Counted from the first letter of the stretch, positions 17,249 through 27,296 are shown. The stretch: DNA of 64,000 bases from Sulfurospirillum barnesii SES-3 (GCF_000265295.1 NC_018002.1:1984001-2048000), one strand, 5' to 3'. The notes: generated from the sequence alone by a model not told the origin. Numbers and translations are program-made.

Positions 17249-17254
17249 AGTATA
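17249..17254 (-). promoter_or_regulatory. -10 box of the candidate small RNA
   Basis: TATACT on the minus strand, about 85-95 bases before the end of the terminator. No clear -35. Confidence 0.4.
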
Positions 17255-17382
17255 GAGCAGTTGTTTAAACGCTCTATTAACCTTTCGTAAACAAAAAGTT
17301 AATAAGACTTTTTTTCTCTTTTTTTATCTAAAACTCTAGGCTTTAAGAGTATACTTTTAACACTCACTCAAAGGTAAATACC

Positions 17383-17739
17383 ATGACATTAACGATTTTA
17401 AACGACTACTGCTTGAGTTTTAAAGGGGCCTTAAAAGAGTACCCTTTCGACGATACCACTGCTGTGTATAAAGTGGGCAACAAAATTTTTGCCCTGATTG
17501 ATGAAGAGCGCAATCCTCCACGCATCAATCTTAAATGCGACCCTTACTACGCCAGAGAATTACGAGAACTGTACGAGAATGTCACAGCAGGCTATCACAT
17601 GAATAAAAAACATTGGAATACCATTATTTGCGATAGAAACCTTGAGGATGCTTTAATTTTAGGCTGGATTGATGACTCGTATGAACTGGTTTACAAAGGT
17701 CTTTCTCAAAAAATGAAAGCGTTCATTTCCAATAGCTAA
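17383..17739 (+). CDS. MmcQ/YjbR family protein (CyaY-like fold)
   Basis: 118 residues with family landmarks: KGALKEYPFDDTTAVYKVGNKIFAL, the NLKCDP motif and GYHMNKKHWNTI. Described in the family as a CyaY-like fold protein sometimes annotated DNA-binding; a precise function is not known. The ATG at 17383 follows AAAGGT, and a TATACT -10 lies at 17350-17355. The C-terminus overlaps the converging DUF523 gene by four bases. Confidence 0.88.
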   Translation: MTLTILNDYCLSFKGALKEYPFDDTTAVYKVGNKIFALIDEERNPPRINLKCDPYYARELRELYENVTAGYHMNKKHWNTIICDRNLEDALILGWIDDSYELVYKGLSQKMKAFISNS

Positions 17740-18209
17740 GCCTCTTTTGCCCTTAAAAAAGCCTCTGCTTCTACGAACTCTTCTTCGCTAAAAACGGTGA
17801 TTCCTGCTTTTTGTAAAGCTTTACATGTAAACCCAGAATCACGCACATGGGTATGCGAAAATGTCCCATCGTAAATAACATCTTTGCCACACGAAGGGCT
17901 TCTGGCTTTTAAAATTGCCATGCATACGCTTTGTTTTTGTGCCACCAACAGTGCCTCACCCGCCCCTTTTAAAAAGGCATCTGTCACATCTTCTCCTTGG
18001 GTATTTACCACGCGATTTTCCCCATGCACCACCTCACAAGGATGCCTAGGTGTGCTCAGTCCCCCTAAGACTTCAGGGCATACCAACACCAAACGCCCTT
18101 CGTCCTTCCACTGTTCCAAAATCTTTACATGTAAAGCATTATTGCCACCATCGTATTTCACGTTTTCACCCATTAAGCACGCACTGATTAAAATTTTTTC
18201 GCTGCTCAC
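17736..18209 (-). CDS. DUF523 family protein
   Basis: 157 residues, YbbK/DUF523 type. Conserved features seen are ISACLMGENVKYDGGNN at the N-terminus, CPEVLGGLSTPRHPCE and ARSPSCGKDVIYDGTF with conserved cysteines that could bind metal or a cluster. Function not established. It starts with GTG, overlapping the ClC stop by GTGA, so it is co-translated with the channel gene. Two exact palindrome copies (17820-17831, 18124-18135) fall in this short gene; the second encodes ALHVKIL. Confidence 0.87.
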   Translation of the reverse strand: MSSEKILISACLMGENVKYDGGNNALHVKILEQWKDEGRLVLVCPEVLGGLSTPRHPCEVVHGENRVVNTQGEDVTDAFLKGAGEALLVAQKQSVCMAILKARSPSCGKDVIYDGTFSHTHVRDSGFTCKALQKAGITVFSEEEFVEAEAFLRAKEA

Positions 18210-19603
18210 TTAAAATCATCCTTTGCATTTTTCACTTGCCAACGCAACTGCTTATACCGTAACCTATTTTTGAGACGTTTGACTTTATCTATATCTTTCA
18301 TATTAATGCTAATCGAACTCTCTTCTAAATCATCTCCCTCTTTAATCGTAATATTATCCGCTTTATTTAATGCCAACTTTTGAGACCCAAACACACTTCG
18401 ATGTCCTGTAATTAAAAAAGCAATCACCACACTAAGTGCGGCATAATTTGCCATATGCACACCAAAAAGCTCTACTGCCATAATGATAGAAGCGATAGGA
18501 GAGTTTGTCGTACCTGCTAAAACACTCACAAATCCAAGGGCTGCAAAAAGGGCTACATGATCTCCTGTCAAATTGCCAAATACCACCCCACTGGTTGCAC
18601 CCACATAAAACACAGGGGTAATAATCCCCCCGCTTCCTCCTGAGGCTAAGGTAATAGCCGTAAACAGTGTTTTAAAAATAAAATCATACCAATGTACATT
18701 ATCGGAAATGAGCGCATTGGGACTCAGTGCATCACGAATAGTGCCTAATCCCAATCCTAAATAGTTTTCAGAAAGAAAATAAGAGATAACCACCATCATC
18801 AATCCCGCAACAAACGCTTTTAAATAGCGATTGTAGGGAATGGTTTTAATCCATTTTTCCAAAGTATTGACCGTGGTAATAAAAAGATCAGAAACAATAC
18901 CAAAAAAAACACCCGCAACCACCACTTGTACAATTAATGTCACATCTAAGCTAAACGCTCTGTAGGCATTGATGTCATAATAATGATACGTTACGCCCAA
19001 AAATTGTGCCGTGGTAAATGCCGCAAAACCTGCAATAAACGAAGGCAAAAGCACATCGTACATAATCACCCCAATAATCAACACCTCAATACCAAAAATA
19101 GCCCCTGCAATAGGCGTACCAAACACCGAAGCAAACCCTGCACTAATACCACAAATCACCAGTTTTTTACGATCTGATTTTGAAAATTTAAGCAATGTTG
19201 CCACAAACGACGCCGCACCTGCCCCCATTTGTGCCCCAGGTCCTTCTTTGCCTACCGAACCGCCTGAAAAAATCGTCAACACTGTAGCCACTAATTTGAC
19301 AGGAATCACTTTAGCATTAATATACCCATCTTTTTTATGCACCGCCTCAATCACTTTCTCCGTCCCATGCCCCGTAGCATTAGGATCAAATGTTCGTACA
19401 ATCCATGTGGTAAGCATTAAGGCAAAAGGAAGCGTAAAATAAAAGGGGAAGGGAAGAAGGTCTCGTGCGTGTTCTGCACGGGAGAGAATATTAAGAAAGA
19501 TGGACATCAGTCCTCCTATCATAATACCAACCACAGAAGAGAGAAGAAGCCATTTTGAAACACTAAAAAAGATGACCGTTTGTTCGACAACATGTTTGTT
19601 CAT
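18206..19603 (-). CDS. ClC-family chloride channel / proton antiporter
   Basis: 465-residue inner-membrane protein with about ten to twelve hydrophobic helices. The selectivity motifs are visible: GGSVGKEGPGAQMGAG (GxEGP), a GISAGFASVFGTPIAGAIFG segment, and GSGGIITPVFYVG. The Glu in GKEGP is the external gating glutamate, which favours an exchanger, but the inner glutamate was not checked. No CBS domains follow. The C-terminus is a basic cytoplasmic tail. First gene of a two-gene unit with DUF523. Confidence 0.93.
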   Translation of the reverse strand: MNKHVVEQTVIFFSVSKWLLLSSVVGIMIGGLMSIFLNILSRAEHARDLLPFPFYFTLPFALMLTTWIVRTFDPNATGHGTEKVIEAVHKKDGYINAKVIPVKLVATVLTIFSGGSVGKEGPGAQMGAGAASFVATLLKFSKSDRKKLVICGISAGFASVFGTPIAGAIFGIEVLIIGVIMYDVLLPSFIAGFAAFTTAQFLGVTYHYYDINAYRAFSLDVTLIVQVVVAGVFFGIVSDLFITTVNTLEKWIKTIPYNRYLKAFVAGLMMVVISYFLSENYLGLGLGTIRDALSPNALISDNVHWYDFIFKTLFTAITLASGGSGGIITPVFYVGATSGVVFGNLTGDHVALFAALGFVSVLAGTTNSPIASIIMAVELFGVHMANYAALSVVIAFLITGHRSVFGSQKLALNKADNITIKEGDDLEESSISINMKDIDKVKRLKNRLRYKQLRWQVKNAKDDFK

Positions 19604-19672
19604 AAAATTTCTTTCAATTTGGGCTACGTTTATTATAGCCCTCTTTGATAAATTGTATATAAACCTTTTAAC

Positions 19673-20833
19673 TCATCCTACCATTGCACCCACGATTTCT
19701 TTGGCTCTCTTCTTCGCCGCTTCTACCTCATCAAGCACCAGTGCAACCGCCATTCTGCGCCCCACATGACTGATGGGTTTTCCAAAAACACGCACAAAGG
19801 AGTTTTTTGAAAAGGCACTTTCAGGAATTTCAAGTGCGGGCAAATGCGCTTCACTCAAGCTTTTAAACGCCCCACTCGCACCCGCTCCATAAAAGGTAAA
19901 ATCAAGCGGTAGACCTAAAACGGCTCTTACATGTAAAGCAAATTCGCTCTGAGATTGCGTGATGAGTGTGACCATTCCCGTGTCGTGCGGACGAGGGCTT
20001 AGTTCACTAAAGTAAACCTCATCGTCTTTGACAAAAAATTCCACACCAAAAAGTCCTCGCCCACCTAAGCCATCGGTCACTGTTTTGGCCATCACTTGTG
20101 CTTTAGCTAACACTTCTGGCTTCATCGGTACGGGTTGCCAACTGAGCACATAATCCCCATTTTCTTGAATATGCCCAATCGGCTCACAAAAGACCGTCTC
20201 TTTGCCATTGCGAACGGTGAGCAACGTAATTTCATAATCAAATGGAACAAACTCTTCGACGATAAGTTCGCTCGCATCGCCTCTGGCTTCTTTGGCGATT
20301 TCCCACGATTTTTGGATGTCCGCTTCGCTTCTGATAACACTTTGACCGTGTCCAGAAGAGCTCATCACAGGCTTAACCACACACGGAATGCCTAGCTTTT
20401 TGGTCGCTTCTTGTAGCTCTTCAAGCGTTTTAACAAACACATAGCCACTGGTTTTAAGCCCCAATTTTTCAGCGGCAAATTCACGAATATTTTTACGGTT
20501 CATCGTCTTTTTGACCGCATCCGCATTGGGAATCACGCAAAAACCCTCTTTCTCCGCCTCGATAAGTGCCTCGATGCTCAGCGCTTCAACTTCTGGCAAG
20601 ATATAGGTAGGTTTTTCACGGCGAATCACTTCTAAAAGTTCTTCTTTGTTTTTCATGTTGATGACATAGCTACGATTAGCCACAAGGTGCGCAGGTGCTT
20701 GCGGATACGAATCCACCGCTACGGTTTCAATGCCTAAACGTGTGGCTTCAATGACCACTTCTTTGCCAAGCTCTCCGCTTCCGATGAGCATGATTTTGGT
20801 GCTATTGCTTTTAAGGGGAGTTGTAAACTTCAT
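19673..20833 (-). CDS. purT: formate-dependent GAR transformylase PurT
   Basis: Uses formate and ATP to formylate glycinamide ribonucleotide, the third step of purine synthesis, without folate. 386 residues, the normal PurT length, ATP-grasp fold. It begins [22 protein letters not shown]; the ATP-grasp loop is [13 protein letters not shown], and metal residues lie in [27 protein letters not shown], recognised by [17 protein letters not shown] precedes ATG 20833. The palindrome variant at 19926-19937 encodes ALHVRAV. Confidence 0.96.
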   Translation of the reverse strand: MKFTTPLKSNSTKIMLIGSGELGKEVVIEATRLGIETVAVDSYPQAPAHLVANRSYVINMKNKEELLEVIRREKPTYILPEVEALSIEALIEAEKEGFCVIPNADAVKKTMNRKNIREFAAEKLGLKTSGYVFVKTLEELQEATKKLGIPCVVKPVMSSSGHGQSVIRSEADIQKSWEIAKEARGDASELIVEEFVPFDYEITLLTVRNGKETVFCEPIGHIQENGDYVLSWQPVPMKPEVLAKAQVMAKTVTDGLGGRGLFGVEFFVKDDEVYFSELSPRPHDTGMVTLITQSQSEFALHVRAVLGLPLDFTFYGAGASGAFKSLSEAHLPALEIPESAFSKNSFVRVFGKPISHVGRRMAVALVLDEVEAAKKRAKEIVGAMVG

Positions 20834-20965
20834 GAAATTCCTCTTTGTGTTAGTTTAAGCAATTTTACACAAAAGTGGTTTAAGAAACGAAAGAAGTCTA
20901 AATTTTATCGCTTGTAGTTGGGTATACTGTGTGTCAAAATCTGACGTTACATGTAAAGGTTATTT

Positions 20966-21250
20966 ATGGAATTTCTTCCCCAAATTCTCCTGCTAAGCTC
21001 CCTTCTTCTCTTTGGTTATTTCTGGTTCAAACCACGTACGAAGCCCAAACCAAACCCTCAAAAACAAGAAGAAATTCGCCAAATGTACCGACAGCGACTT
21101 CACGCCGAGCTTGAACGCATCCAAAATCCAGATGAACGACAAGCGAAAAAAATTGTTCTGCTTAAAGAATTTGCTAAAGAGTTGGAGTTTAACCTCTTTT
21201 TTGATAAAAGTGATGTTCAAGCGTTGATGAAAGAGTTGGCGGGGTATTGA
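20966..21250 (+). CDS. small single-helix membrane protein, unknown
   Basis: 94 residues. An N-terminal membrane helix (residues 3-20, FLPQILLLSSLLLFGYFWF) is followed by a basic, Pro-rich stretch and a charged helical domain (EEIRQMYRQRLHAELERI) with Glu/Lys character. No family recognised. The ATG is preceded by AAAGG, which is itself the tail of a palindrome copy (20946-20957). A TATACT at 20923-20928 would give a leader of about 30 bases. It converges on rpsI. Confidence 0.7.
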   Translation: MEFLPQILLLSSLLLFGYFWFKPRTKPKPNPQKQEEIRQMYRQRLHAELERIQNPDERQAKKIVLLKEFAKELEFNLFFDKSDVQALMKELAGY

Positions 21251-21272
21251 ATTTCTAAAGGGATTATGGAAG

Positions 21273-21305
21273 ATGTAAAAGCCTTGATAGGCTTTTACAT
21301 GTAAA
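21273..21305. terminator. convergent-gene hairpin fused to an iterated palindrome
   Basis: 11-base-pair stem ATGTAAAAGCC / GGCTTTTACAT with loop TTGATA (21273-21300); the right arm is half of an exact TTTACATGTAAA copy (21294-21305). It lies between the membrane-protein gene and rpsI, 3-36 bases past the rpsI stop on the minus strand, and probably acts as a bidirectional terminator although no long T run follows. Confidence 0.6.
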
Positions 21306-21308
21306 CGA

Positions 21309-21698
21309 TTAACGTTTAGAGAACTGTGGACTACGACGTGCTTTTTTGCGACCGTATTTTTTACGCTCAACAACACGTGAATCACGTGTTAATAAGCCGT
21401 GTGGTTTCAAGATTGCTCTAAAGTCTGCATCTATAGAAGCAAGCGCTTTAGAAATACCATGACGAAGTGCGTCCGCTTGAGCGGAGTAACCACCACCTAA
21501 TGTACTTGCTACAATGTCAAAGCTTGTCTCTTGTTTGGTAAGAGCAAGAGGTTGACGAACACGTTTTTTAATGGTCTCATGACCACCCAACCACGCTTCA
21601 AAATCAATACCATTAACAGTGATTGAGCCTTTACCAGGTGCAACCCATACTTTAGCGATAGCTGTTTTTCTTTTACCAGTTGCGTATACTTTTGCCAT
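21309..21698 (-). CDS. rpsI: 30S ribosomal protein S9
   Basis: 129 residues. Typical S9 start [18 protein letters not shown] and the C-terminal tail [12 protein letters not shown] that reaches the P-site tRNA. Second gene of rplM-rpsI; one base separates it from the rplM stop. GAGGGAA ribosome site. Confidence 0.98.
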   Translation of the reverse strand: MAKVYATGKRKTAIAKVWVAPGKGSITVNGIDFEAWLGGHETIKKRVRQPLALTKQETSFDIVASTLGGGYSAQADALRHGISKALASIDADFRAILKPHGLLTRDSRVVERKKYGRKKARRSPQFSKR

Positions 21699-21699
21699 A

Positions 21700-22128
21700 T
21701 TACTTTCCCTCTACTTTAACTTGCGCTGTATGTGGATGCTCATTACCAGCATAAACTTTTAGCTTTTTGATCATCTCTTTAGCAAGATTTGTTTTAGGTA
21801 ACATGCCTCTTACCGCAAGTCTGTACAATTTCGCTGGGTTGTTGTTCAAAAGATCACCTAATTTTTCAGTTTTAACACCACCGAAATATCCAGTGTGTCT
21901 GTGATACAATTTTGTGTCTAATTTTGTTCCACTAAACTCTACTTTTTCCGCATTGATGATGATAACAAAATCACCACAATCAACGTTTGGAGTAAAGTAA
22001 GGTTTATGTTTGCCTCTGAGCAGTGTTGCTACTTCTGTAAGGAGTTTACCAAATCTCTTACCAGCAGCGTCCACTACGATCCAGTCGCGTTTAACTTCGC
22101 TAGGCTTTATCGCTTGTGTAGCTTTCAT
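21700..22128 (-). CDS. rplM: 50S ribosomal protein L13
   Basis: 142 residues, full length. Seen: [21 protein letters not shown], the [18 protein letters not shown] core and the RGMLPK motif. Leads the L13-S9 pair; the 72-base gap upstream to addA must hold its promoter, though no clean -10 was assigned. Confidence 0.98.
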   Translation of the reverse strand: MKATQAIKPSEVKRDWIVVDAAGKRFGKLLTEVATLLRGKHKPYFTPNVDCGDFVIIINAEKVEFSGTKLDTKLYHRHTGYFGGVKTEKLGDLLNNNPAKLYRLAVRGMLPKTNLAKEMIKKLKVYAGNEHPHTAQVKVEGK

Positions 22129-22200
22129 GTGTCATAACCTTTGACGTATTTATTTAACGAAGTGCAAGTGTAGTTAAACTATGCTTACATATAGCTTAAA

Positions 22201-24930
22201 TTAAGTGTTATATAAGTTTTTAATCAACTCGACTTTTTCCTCGCTCAAATAACATATATACCCTTCTACAGGCAAAGAATAAATCTCCATAAGTGCTTCT
22301 TGGTAGAGTTTGACTTGTGCATGGTGTTTTGCACTTTGTTTTTTAGAACTTTTATAATCAATAACGATGATTTTATCGGAAAATTCCAATAAAAGATCAA
22401 TCTGTTTACGTTCTTGTTGATAAATGAGTGGCTGTTCTTTATGGACTCTTGCTCCCTTTAATAAAGATAAAAACTCTTTACATGTCACAAGATTGAGTGC
22501 TCGTTTATAAAGACTTTTCAAGGCTGTTTCATCCAACAAAGGTGCAAAGCGATTTTGTAAAGCAAGGTAAGCACGCTCTAATGCTTTTTCATTAAAATCA
22601 TCAAGCATTTCAAGGAGATAATGTTGAGCTATACCAAAGGTCATTGAGCTCACTTCCCATTCACGTTCTTCCTCTTCTGCCTTATAAATATCTTGTGAAC
22701 CATAACGCTCAGGCAAAAAGAGGCTCATGGGAGGTACAGCTTGAGGCAGCTCTTTAAATGAAGCATGTAACACACCTCTTTCAAGGGGTGTAAGATTGAG
22801 TATTTCAAACGCACTATGCTCTGATTTTGCACACACAAATAAGGAATGTTTGGCTCTAGTAAACGCTACATAAAGAGCATTGAGTCTGTCTTCATCATTT
22901 AACAAGTTCTCTTTATCTTTGGCAGTGGCATACAACGTATCTACCGATTCTCTTCCACTCATACTCACATAAAGCCCTTGAAGATTTACCTCATCGTAAC
23001 TGAACAACAAGGTATCGCTTCGGTTATTATCACGCCCCAATTTATCACACAAAATAACATGTTCAAACTCTAAGCCTTTAGATTTATGAACCGTCAAAAT
23101 ACGTAACCCATCTGTGTCTTCACTCTTAGCTTCAGTGCTTAGAGTCTCTAAATCAAATAAAAAACTCTCAATCTCTTCATACCTGCTAGCGACCTCTAAA
23201 AACGCTAAACAATCGCTACTCCCATCAAAAAGTTCGAAACTTCGAATCAGTTTTTCCATCAAAACATAAGGAGATTCATTCACGTTCCAAAGGTTTCGAT
23301 GAAGAGGGGTATCCCACCTTTTACCCGATAAAACAAAAAATGCCGCCTTGTAAAGTTCATCACCAAAATACAGGTATTTAAGCAAAGAAATTAGTGCTTT
23401 AATAGAACGTACCTCAATTAATTTTAGTGTGGCTTCTAGCCTTACATGTAAAAAAGGAAAATGCTCTTGTACTAAGCCTTTAAGCACGTTTGCATCTTTA
23501 TTTGTGTGCACTAAAAGAGCAATGTCTTTGGGCATAACACCCTCTTTTAACAAACGCTCGATTGCCTCTAAAACGAAAGATTCAATGCGCTCATCCATGC
23601 GCACATTAATGTAGCCATCCCTCTGCTCTTTTGCCACCTTTTGAGCAGTATAACCTTTAATCTTGCCTGTAAATATTTCATTCACAAACTGCACCACTTC
23701 ATACGTACTTCGATAATTTGTATCGAGTGAATTTACGTCTAAATGCAATGTCTCTTTCGCATAGTCAAACAGCTCTTTAGCACCCCCTCGAAAACGATAA
23801 ATCGACTGCTTCACATCGCCAACGAAAAAGAGTGTTTTAAATGCTTTCACACCCTGTCCTGCTCGTATTTCCTCAATAATAGGTAACAAAATTTGGTACT
23901 GCACAATACTTGTGTCTTGAAATTCATCAATCAAAAGATGCTCAATGGAACCATCCAAACGAAAATAGAGAAACGCTCGACTAATCTCTTCTCGTAAAAG
24001 CGTGTAAAGCACATTGCTGACATCATCAAATGCTAACTCGCCGTATTCGCGCATGAGTACACTAAGACTCTCATCATAAACGCTAAAAAGTTTTCCAAGC
24101 TCTCCTAAAATATACGCTTCTTTGGCATTAACATGCGCACTAAGTGCCTCTTTTAGTTCACCTAAAAGTGCATTAACCTCTTCATTGGCATGTTTTTTAT
24201 AATCCCAATAGCCAAAATCTTCTTTTTCCAAATATTTTTTAGCCAACAAATCACGCAACGTTTGAGCTTTGAGTGTTGCCATCCCACGCTCAGACAGACC
24301 ACTGCGTTCAAAATGCTCTCGTATACGTGCCAAAAGCTCTAAACACGGTTGCAAAGAAGGATATTTCGCCTCATGAAACGCACGTATATTCAGTTCTGAT
24401 TTCTTTTGGTAGAGCATGTTTAATAAGGAGAAAATATCGCTCAATTTTTTATCTTCATAAAGACTAAAAGCAATCAATGCATGATAAAGATTGTGACGTT
24501 TGCACTGAGCGATAAAACGCTCCACCAAAACTTCATCCAATGTATTTTGTCCCACTTTAAAATCGGGTTGTAAGCCTACATGTAATGCAAAATGACGTAA
24601 AATAAGTGAAAAGAAAGAATCCAATGTAGCTATTTTAATATCTGCTTCTAAAAAATCCTTCAACACACGCTCTTTTTCATAAAGTAACATTTCTTTAGAC
24701 ATGCCTGTTTGAATCGAAATTGCCTCTAACTCATCTTTGTTCTGTAAATGCTTTAAGGTCTCAAAAATACGTATTTTCATCTCTGAGGCAGATTTATTCG
24801 TAAAAGTGAGAGCGACAATTTTTTGAGGATTAGCTCCCATAAAAAGTAAAGAGAGATAGCGCACACTTAAAGCAAACGTCTTGCCACTTCCTGCACTGGC
24901 TTCTAGCGCTAAGTAAGGTGAAAAATTCAT
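22201..24930 (-). CDS. addA: AddA-type helicase-nuclease subunit of double-strand-break repair
   Basis: UvrD-like superfamily 1 helicase with a C-terminal RecB nuclease domain, partner of AddB in resecting broken DNA for RecA loading. 909 residues from ATG 24930. Walker A is EASAGSGKT at about residue 12; motif II lies in LLIDEFQDTS; motif III in FFVGDVKQSIYRFRGG; motif V/VI in LTVHKSKGLEFEHV and LYVAFTRAKHSLFV. The nuclease residues are IDLLLEF and VIDYKSSK near the C-terminus. The start was moved 16 codons in from a longer frame because ATG 24930 overlaps the addB stop by ATGA and has an AGAGGA site. Confidence 0.93.
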   Translation of the reverse strand: MNFSPYLALEASAGSGKTFALSVRYLSLLFMGANPQKIVALTFTNKSASEMKIRIFETLKHLQNKDELEAISIQTGMSKEMLLYEKERVLKDFLEADIKIATLDSFFSLILRHFALHVGLQPDFKVGQNTLDEVLVERFIAQCKRHNLYHALIAFSLYEDKKLSDIFSLLNMLYQKKSELNIRAFHEAKYPSLQPCLELLARIREHFERSGLSERGMATLKAQTLRDLLAKKYLEKEDFGYWDYKKHANEEVNALLGELKEALSAHVNAKEAYILGELGKLFSVYDESLSVLMREYGELAFDDVSNVLYTLLREEISRAFLYFRLDGSIEHLLIDEFQDTSIVQYQILLPIIEEIRAGQGVKAFKTLFFVGDVKQSIYRFRGGAKELFDYAKETLHLDVNSLDTNYRSTYEVVQFVNEIFTGKIKGYTAQKVAKEQRDGYINVRMDERIESFVLEAIERLLKEGVMPKDIALLVHTNKDANVLKGLVQEHFPFLHVRLEATLKLIEVRSIKALISLLKYLYFGDELYKAAFFVLSGKRWDTPLHRNLWNVNESPYVLMEKLIRSFELFDGSSDCLAFLEVASRYEEIESFLFDLETLSTEAKSEDTDGLRILTVHKSKGLEFEHVILCDKLGRDNNRSDTLLFSYDEVNLQGLYVSMSGRESVDTLYATAKDKENLLNDEDRLNALYVAFTRAKHSLFVCAKSEHSAFEILNLTPLERGVLHASFKELPQAVPPMSLFLPERYGSQDIYKAEEEEREWEVSSMTFGIAQHYLLEMLDDFNEKALERAYLALQNRFAPLLDETALKSLYKRALNLVTCKEFLSLLKGARVHKEQPLIYQQERKQIDLLLEFSDKIIVIDYKSSKKQSAKHHAQVKLYQEALMEIYSLPVEGYICYLSEEKVELIKNLYNT

Positions 24931-27269
24931 ACCAGATCCTCTTTCCCACACAGCAGTGTATAAGGGCACAGCCTGCAATGCTTAATGTCTTCGCACAGTT
25001 CATATCCATTTAATGGCGCAGAGAGCTCCTTTAATATATCCCCTAAACGTGCTGTTTTCTCTTCTAAAAACGTTTCAGGTACCAAAATACCCTCTTTAAG
25101 GTCATAATAATAAACCCCCGCAACCCGCCCCAACGTAGCTGCGATGAGCGCATAAAATACCAATTGAAAATCCACCGTAGCCTCTAAAGTTTTTTCAGTA
25201 CTGGTAGGAATTTTTCCGCTTTTATAATCAATCACAAAAAGATTTCCCTCTTTTTCATCCATCCTATCTATTTGTCCCTCGAGTACGAATCCCTCATACG
25301 AAATAGCGTGTATAAACTCTTTTTTAAACACACGAAATCTCTCATCAAATCGTTGAATCTCATTGCGAATAAAAGGACGCAATTTTTCCAACCACACGTC
25401 CACAAAATAGCCCCATACTTCGTGAGTATTTTGTTCTTTTAATAGCCTTTCAATGGTACTAAAAAGTTTTTTTTCATCCAAAAGCGCTTCATGGCAAATA
25501 GCTTCTTCTAAAACTTTATGCAAAGAGACACCAATACTTTGCTCATTAATAACATGGCTGGGCATTTTTGCCTCTTTCAATTTTGCGATGTAACGAAAGT
25601 AAAATTGACGTTTACAGCTCAACAATATTTTGAGTTTTGTAGCAGAGAGCGGATGGGCTTTTAAGTCATACGGGGCATCAATAAAGGCTTCAAAATAAGG
25701 TATTTTTGATGCCTTTGGTTCAAATAAAAGCGTATAGAGAGCTTTTTCATCCGCCATTTTAGTGCTCTGAAAGCCTAATGTATCTAGGAAACGTGAGGGC
25801 ATTGAGGTTTCATTCTTTACATAAGAAATCGCTATCATTTTTGCTTTGGAAAAAAGCTGATGATAATAATATCTTTGCAAATTCTCTCGATCTTTTTTAG
25901 TAGGAAGCCCTGCATGAAAACGAACATGTGAAGAGAGAAAAAGGTCTTTGGAAGAGCGTTTTGGCACATATTCATCATTAAAATCAACAACGATAACACC
26001 CTTGTAAGCCACTCCACGAGTTTCCAAAACGCCCATAACCGTCACTTTTCCCCCTTTTACATCGTCTTCACTCAAGACGCTCAAACGGTTTAAAAAAAGT
26101 TTACAGATTTGCTCAAAACGTAACATAGGTGCATGATTTAGAAAATGCTCAAACGCAAAAAATGCCTCTTTAAAAAGTGCTTTTTCTGTTTCTTGTTCAC
26201 TCAGCAAGCGTTCATAAAACGCCATTGCTTCTTGAGCTTTGAGTTTTTGATACCACATTTCTTTACATGTAAAACGTATCTGCTCATCAATCCCCAAACG
26301 ATCCAACCTAAGATAATCTTCAATCGCATCGTTTCGCATGGCTTTTTCAAGTGCACCAAGTTTTTGAAAAAACGAACTTTGTTTAACGCTGATTCCCATC
26401 GCAAAATTGAGATTTTTCCAACTATCAAAACGAGAAAGGCTTTGTGCAAAATGCTCATCAGGTAAAACCACCACTATTTCATTGGGCAAAAGTCCTTCGT
26501 GTACAAAGCGTGCAATGGAGTTTTGCACATACGCTATTTGTGGTAACCTAGAGCTAAAGCCATAACTTTCAATATTTTGATCCAAAGGAATTTGTGGGCT
26601 TACATGTAAAATAGTTTTGGTTGAAAAATTAATTTCATAGCTTTTATTGAACTCTAATGCTATGCCATAGTCATGAAAATGATCTTTCATTTTTTGGTTG
26701 TAAGGTGTTATGCATACCCTTACATGTAAAGGAATAAGCTTTGCTATTTGGCATAAAATCGCCCATTCAAATTGGCTTAAAAACCCTTCTAAATGAATAC
26801 GTACAGCTCCCAGTGAGCGAACATAGTCCTCATTAATGGTGTACAATTCAGGTAAGGTAATGCGGTCATACAAAGCGTGTTTAGACAGGAGTGCTTGGTA
26901 TTGTTTTAAAAGCATTTGCAATATTTCTAAATGCTCTGCGTAATGCTCATAGGTATCCACACCCCTAAGTGTTTGTAAGCTTACACGTTCATGAGCGAGC
27001 TCTTCAAAAAAACGAAAAAGGTATGAGGAGTTCTTTAAAAAGGTAAAAAATTCACGATCAATATGTAGAAGTTCAAAACGAGTAAAGCGTGAAGCTTCTT
27101 GCATTAAAAGGACACGCATATCCTCATCAACCAAAGAGTGATGAGGCACAAGGATAGCTTTTTGTTCTAATTCAGCCATAGTCATGGCTTTTGGAAGCAA
27201 TGTATTGCTTTGTATAAATGTCTCATAAAATACACGTATCGCACGACTCGTTGCAAAAACTTCTACCAT
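24927..27269 (-). CDS. addB: AddB-type subunit, nuclease with iron-sulfur cysteines
   Basis: Second subunit of the AddAB break-processing enzyme. 780 residues from ATG 27269, eight bases after AGGAGG; the GTG two codons earlier is too close to that site. The N-terminus VEVFATSRAIRVFYETF shows no Walker A, so helicase activity of this subunit is unlikely. The C-terminal PD-(D/E)XK nuclease has EGQIDRMDEK and FVIDYKSGK, bracketed by cysteines CKRQFYFRY and CRLCPYTLLC that in AddB proteins hold a [4Fe-4S] cluster. A palindromic operator covers the predicted start of transcription. Confidence 0.9.
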   Translation of the reverse strand: MVEVFATSRAIRVFYETFIQSNTLLPKAMTMAELEQKAILVPHHSLVDEDMRVLLMQEASRFTRFELLHIDREFFTFLKNSSYLFRFFEELAHERVSLQTLRGVDTYEHYAEHLEILQMLLKQYQALLSKHALYDRITLPELYTINEDYVRSLGAVRIHLEGFLSQFEWAILCQIAKLIPLHVRVCITPYNQKMKDHFHDYGIALEFNKSYEINFSTKTILHVSPQIPLDQNIESYGFSSRLPQIAYVQNSIARFVHEGLLPNEIVVVLPDEHFAQSLSRFDSWKNLNFAMGISVKQSSFFQKLGALEKAMRNDAIEDYLRLDRLGIDEQIRFTCKEMWYQKLKAQEAMAFYERLLSEQETEKALFKEAFFAFEHFLNHAPMLRFEQICKLFLNRLSVLSEDDVKGGKVTVMGVLETRGVAYKGVIVVDFNDEYVPKRSSKDLFLSSHVRFHAGLPTKKDRENLQRYYYHQLFSKAKMIAISYVKNETSMPSRFLDTLGFQSTKMADEKALYTLLFEPKASKIPYFEAFIDAPYDLKAHPLSATKLKILLSCKRQFYFRYIAKLKEAKMPSHVINEQSIGVSLHKVLEEAICHEALLDEKKLFSTIERLLKEQNTHEVWGYFVDVWLEKLRPFIRNEIQRFDERFRVFKKEFIHAISYEGFVLEGQIDRMDEKEGNLFVIDYKSGKIPTSTEKTLEATVDFQLVFYALIAATLGRVAGVYYYDLKEGILVPETFLEEKTARLGDILKELSAPLNGYELCEDIKHCRLCPYTLLCGKEDLV

Positions 27270-27277
27270 AAACACCG

Positions 27278-27296
27278 CCTCCTAATCATTAGGAGG
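27278..27296. promoter_or_regulatory. perfect 19-bp palindromic operator candidate at the addB promoter
   Basis: CCTCCTAAT-C-ATTAGGAGG. Its left half on the plus strand is the complement of the addB ribosome site. It lies directly downstream of the -10 at 27297-27302, so it would cover the transcription start. If transcription began further upstream, the same arms would fold and hide the AGGAGG. Either way it is placed for control of addBA. Confidence 0.5.
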
